Shown here piece by piece: positions 55,349-55,509 of a stretch of DNA of 55,509 nucleotides. Source of the DNA: an uncultured Bacteroidota bacterium (GTDB taxonomy: Bacteria; Bacteroidota; Bacteroidia; Bacteroidales; VadinHA17); assembly GCA_903844815.1 (NCBI GenBank), contig CAIMVD010000261.1, positions 1 to 55,509 of the forward strand, written 5' to 3'. Numbering within the stretch: position 1 is the first letter of the stretch; each line of letters opens with the position of its first letter. The notes under the pieces were generated by a model that made no database searches, had not been told where the DNA came from, and saw only the letters and a list, made by a program, of their open reading frames with translations. The position numbers were made by a program, and so were the translations under genes.

Positions 55349-55509
55349 AGTTAAAAGTTATATGTTGATAATTAGTGTCTGTCTCTAAAGTCATGTTTTT
55401 TTAAACTTTCACATCGTTTTTTTGGTTGTCCATCATTGATAGTTTGAAAAAGGTTTCAAAAATGCATTTTCATTGCTGTAAGCACGTGACAACCCTGTTA
55501 ATAACTGCC

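Overview
The window looks like a chromosomal segment of a Bacteroidota bacterium, most likely order Bacteroidales or a close relative. The evidence is a BtuG-type vitamin B12 surface lipoprotein next to a TonB receptor, a type IX secretion C-terminal sorting domain, FISUMP and DUF4369/DUF5106 proteins, many lipoproteins with an SxxC or similar lipobox, and promoters of the Bacteroidota TTG-N19-TAnnTTTG type. No phage, IS element, CRISPR array or rRNA was seen. There is one tRNA.

Layout. (1) 0.2-11.3 kb: a minus-strand run of secreted or surface proteins. It holds a DUF5683-like protein of unknown role, a caspase-fold (C14) protease with CARDB-like domains, and two large FISUMP lipoproteins, the second with seven SwmB-type repeats. 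A divergent LPP20/DUF4384-like protein lies beside it. (2) 11.4-14.6 kb: the thrS-infC-rpmI-rplT translation operon, in which infC appears to start with AUA behind a perfect AGGAGG. (3) 14.8-21.9 kb: a PKD lipoprotein, an SGNH hydrolase, an amino-acid permease, a LacI-type regulator and a large transglutaminase-like lipoprotein. (4) 22.0-28.6 kb: a cobalamin riboswitch followed by a compact B12 uptake operon (btuB-like, btuG-like, btuF, btuC, btuD). (5) 28.6-34.1 kb: a DUF4369/thioredoxin protein, a GT2 glycosyltransferase, a ComB-like phosphatase, a YihY/BrkB membrane protein and an orphan BioG esterase. (6) 34.5-39.1 kb: an AraC-type regulator followed by two different fused aconitase/isopropylmalate-dehydratase-type enzymes. 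(7) 39.2-39.3 kb: tRNA-Arg(TCT) with a good promoter and terminator. (8) 39.4-54.2 kb: carbohydrate-active genes (a frameshifted glucoamylase-like T9SS cargo, an unclassified GH-A-like protein, GH95 and GH29 fucosidases) mixed with a fused L-serine dehydratase, an ornithine cyclodeaminase-family enzyme, a tocopherol-cyclase-like protein and a VOC protein. (9) 54.3-55.4 kb: DUF4256 and a small membrane protein.

How the parts work together. The clearest functional unit is the B12 operon: the riboswitch senses cobalamin, BtuG captures it at the surface, BtuB imports it, BtuF binds it in the periplasm and BtuCD moves it inward. The fucosidases, glucoamylase-like protein and unclassified hydrolase suggest use of glycans, but there is no SusC/SusD pair, so this is not a classical PUL. 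The caspase/FISUMP cluster is the least understood part and the best candidate for an undescribed system. The most actionable sequence-level observations are the infC start, the T7 frameshift in the glucoamylase gene and the tandem fused aconitase pair.
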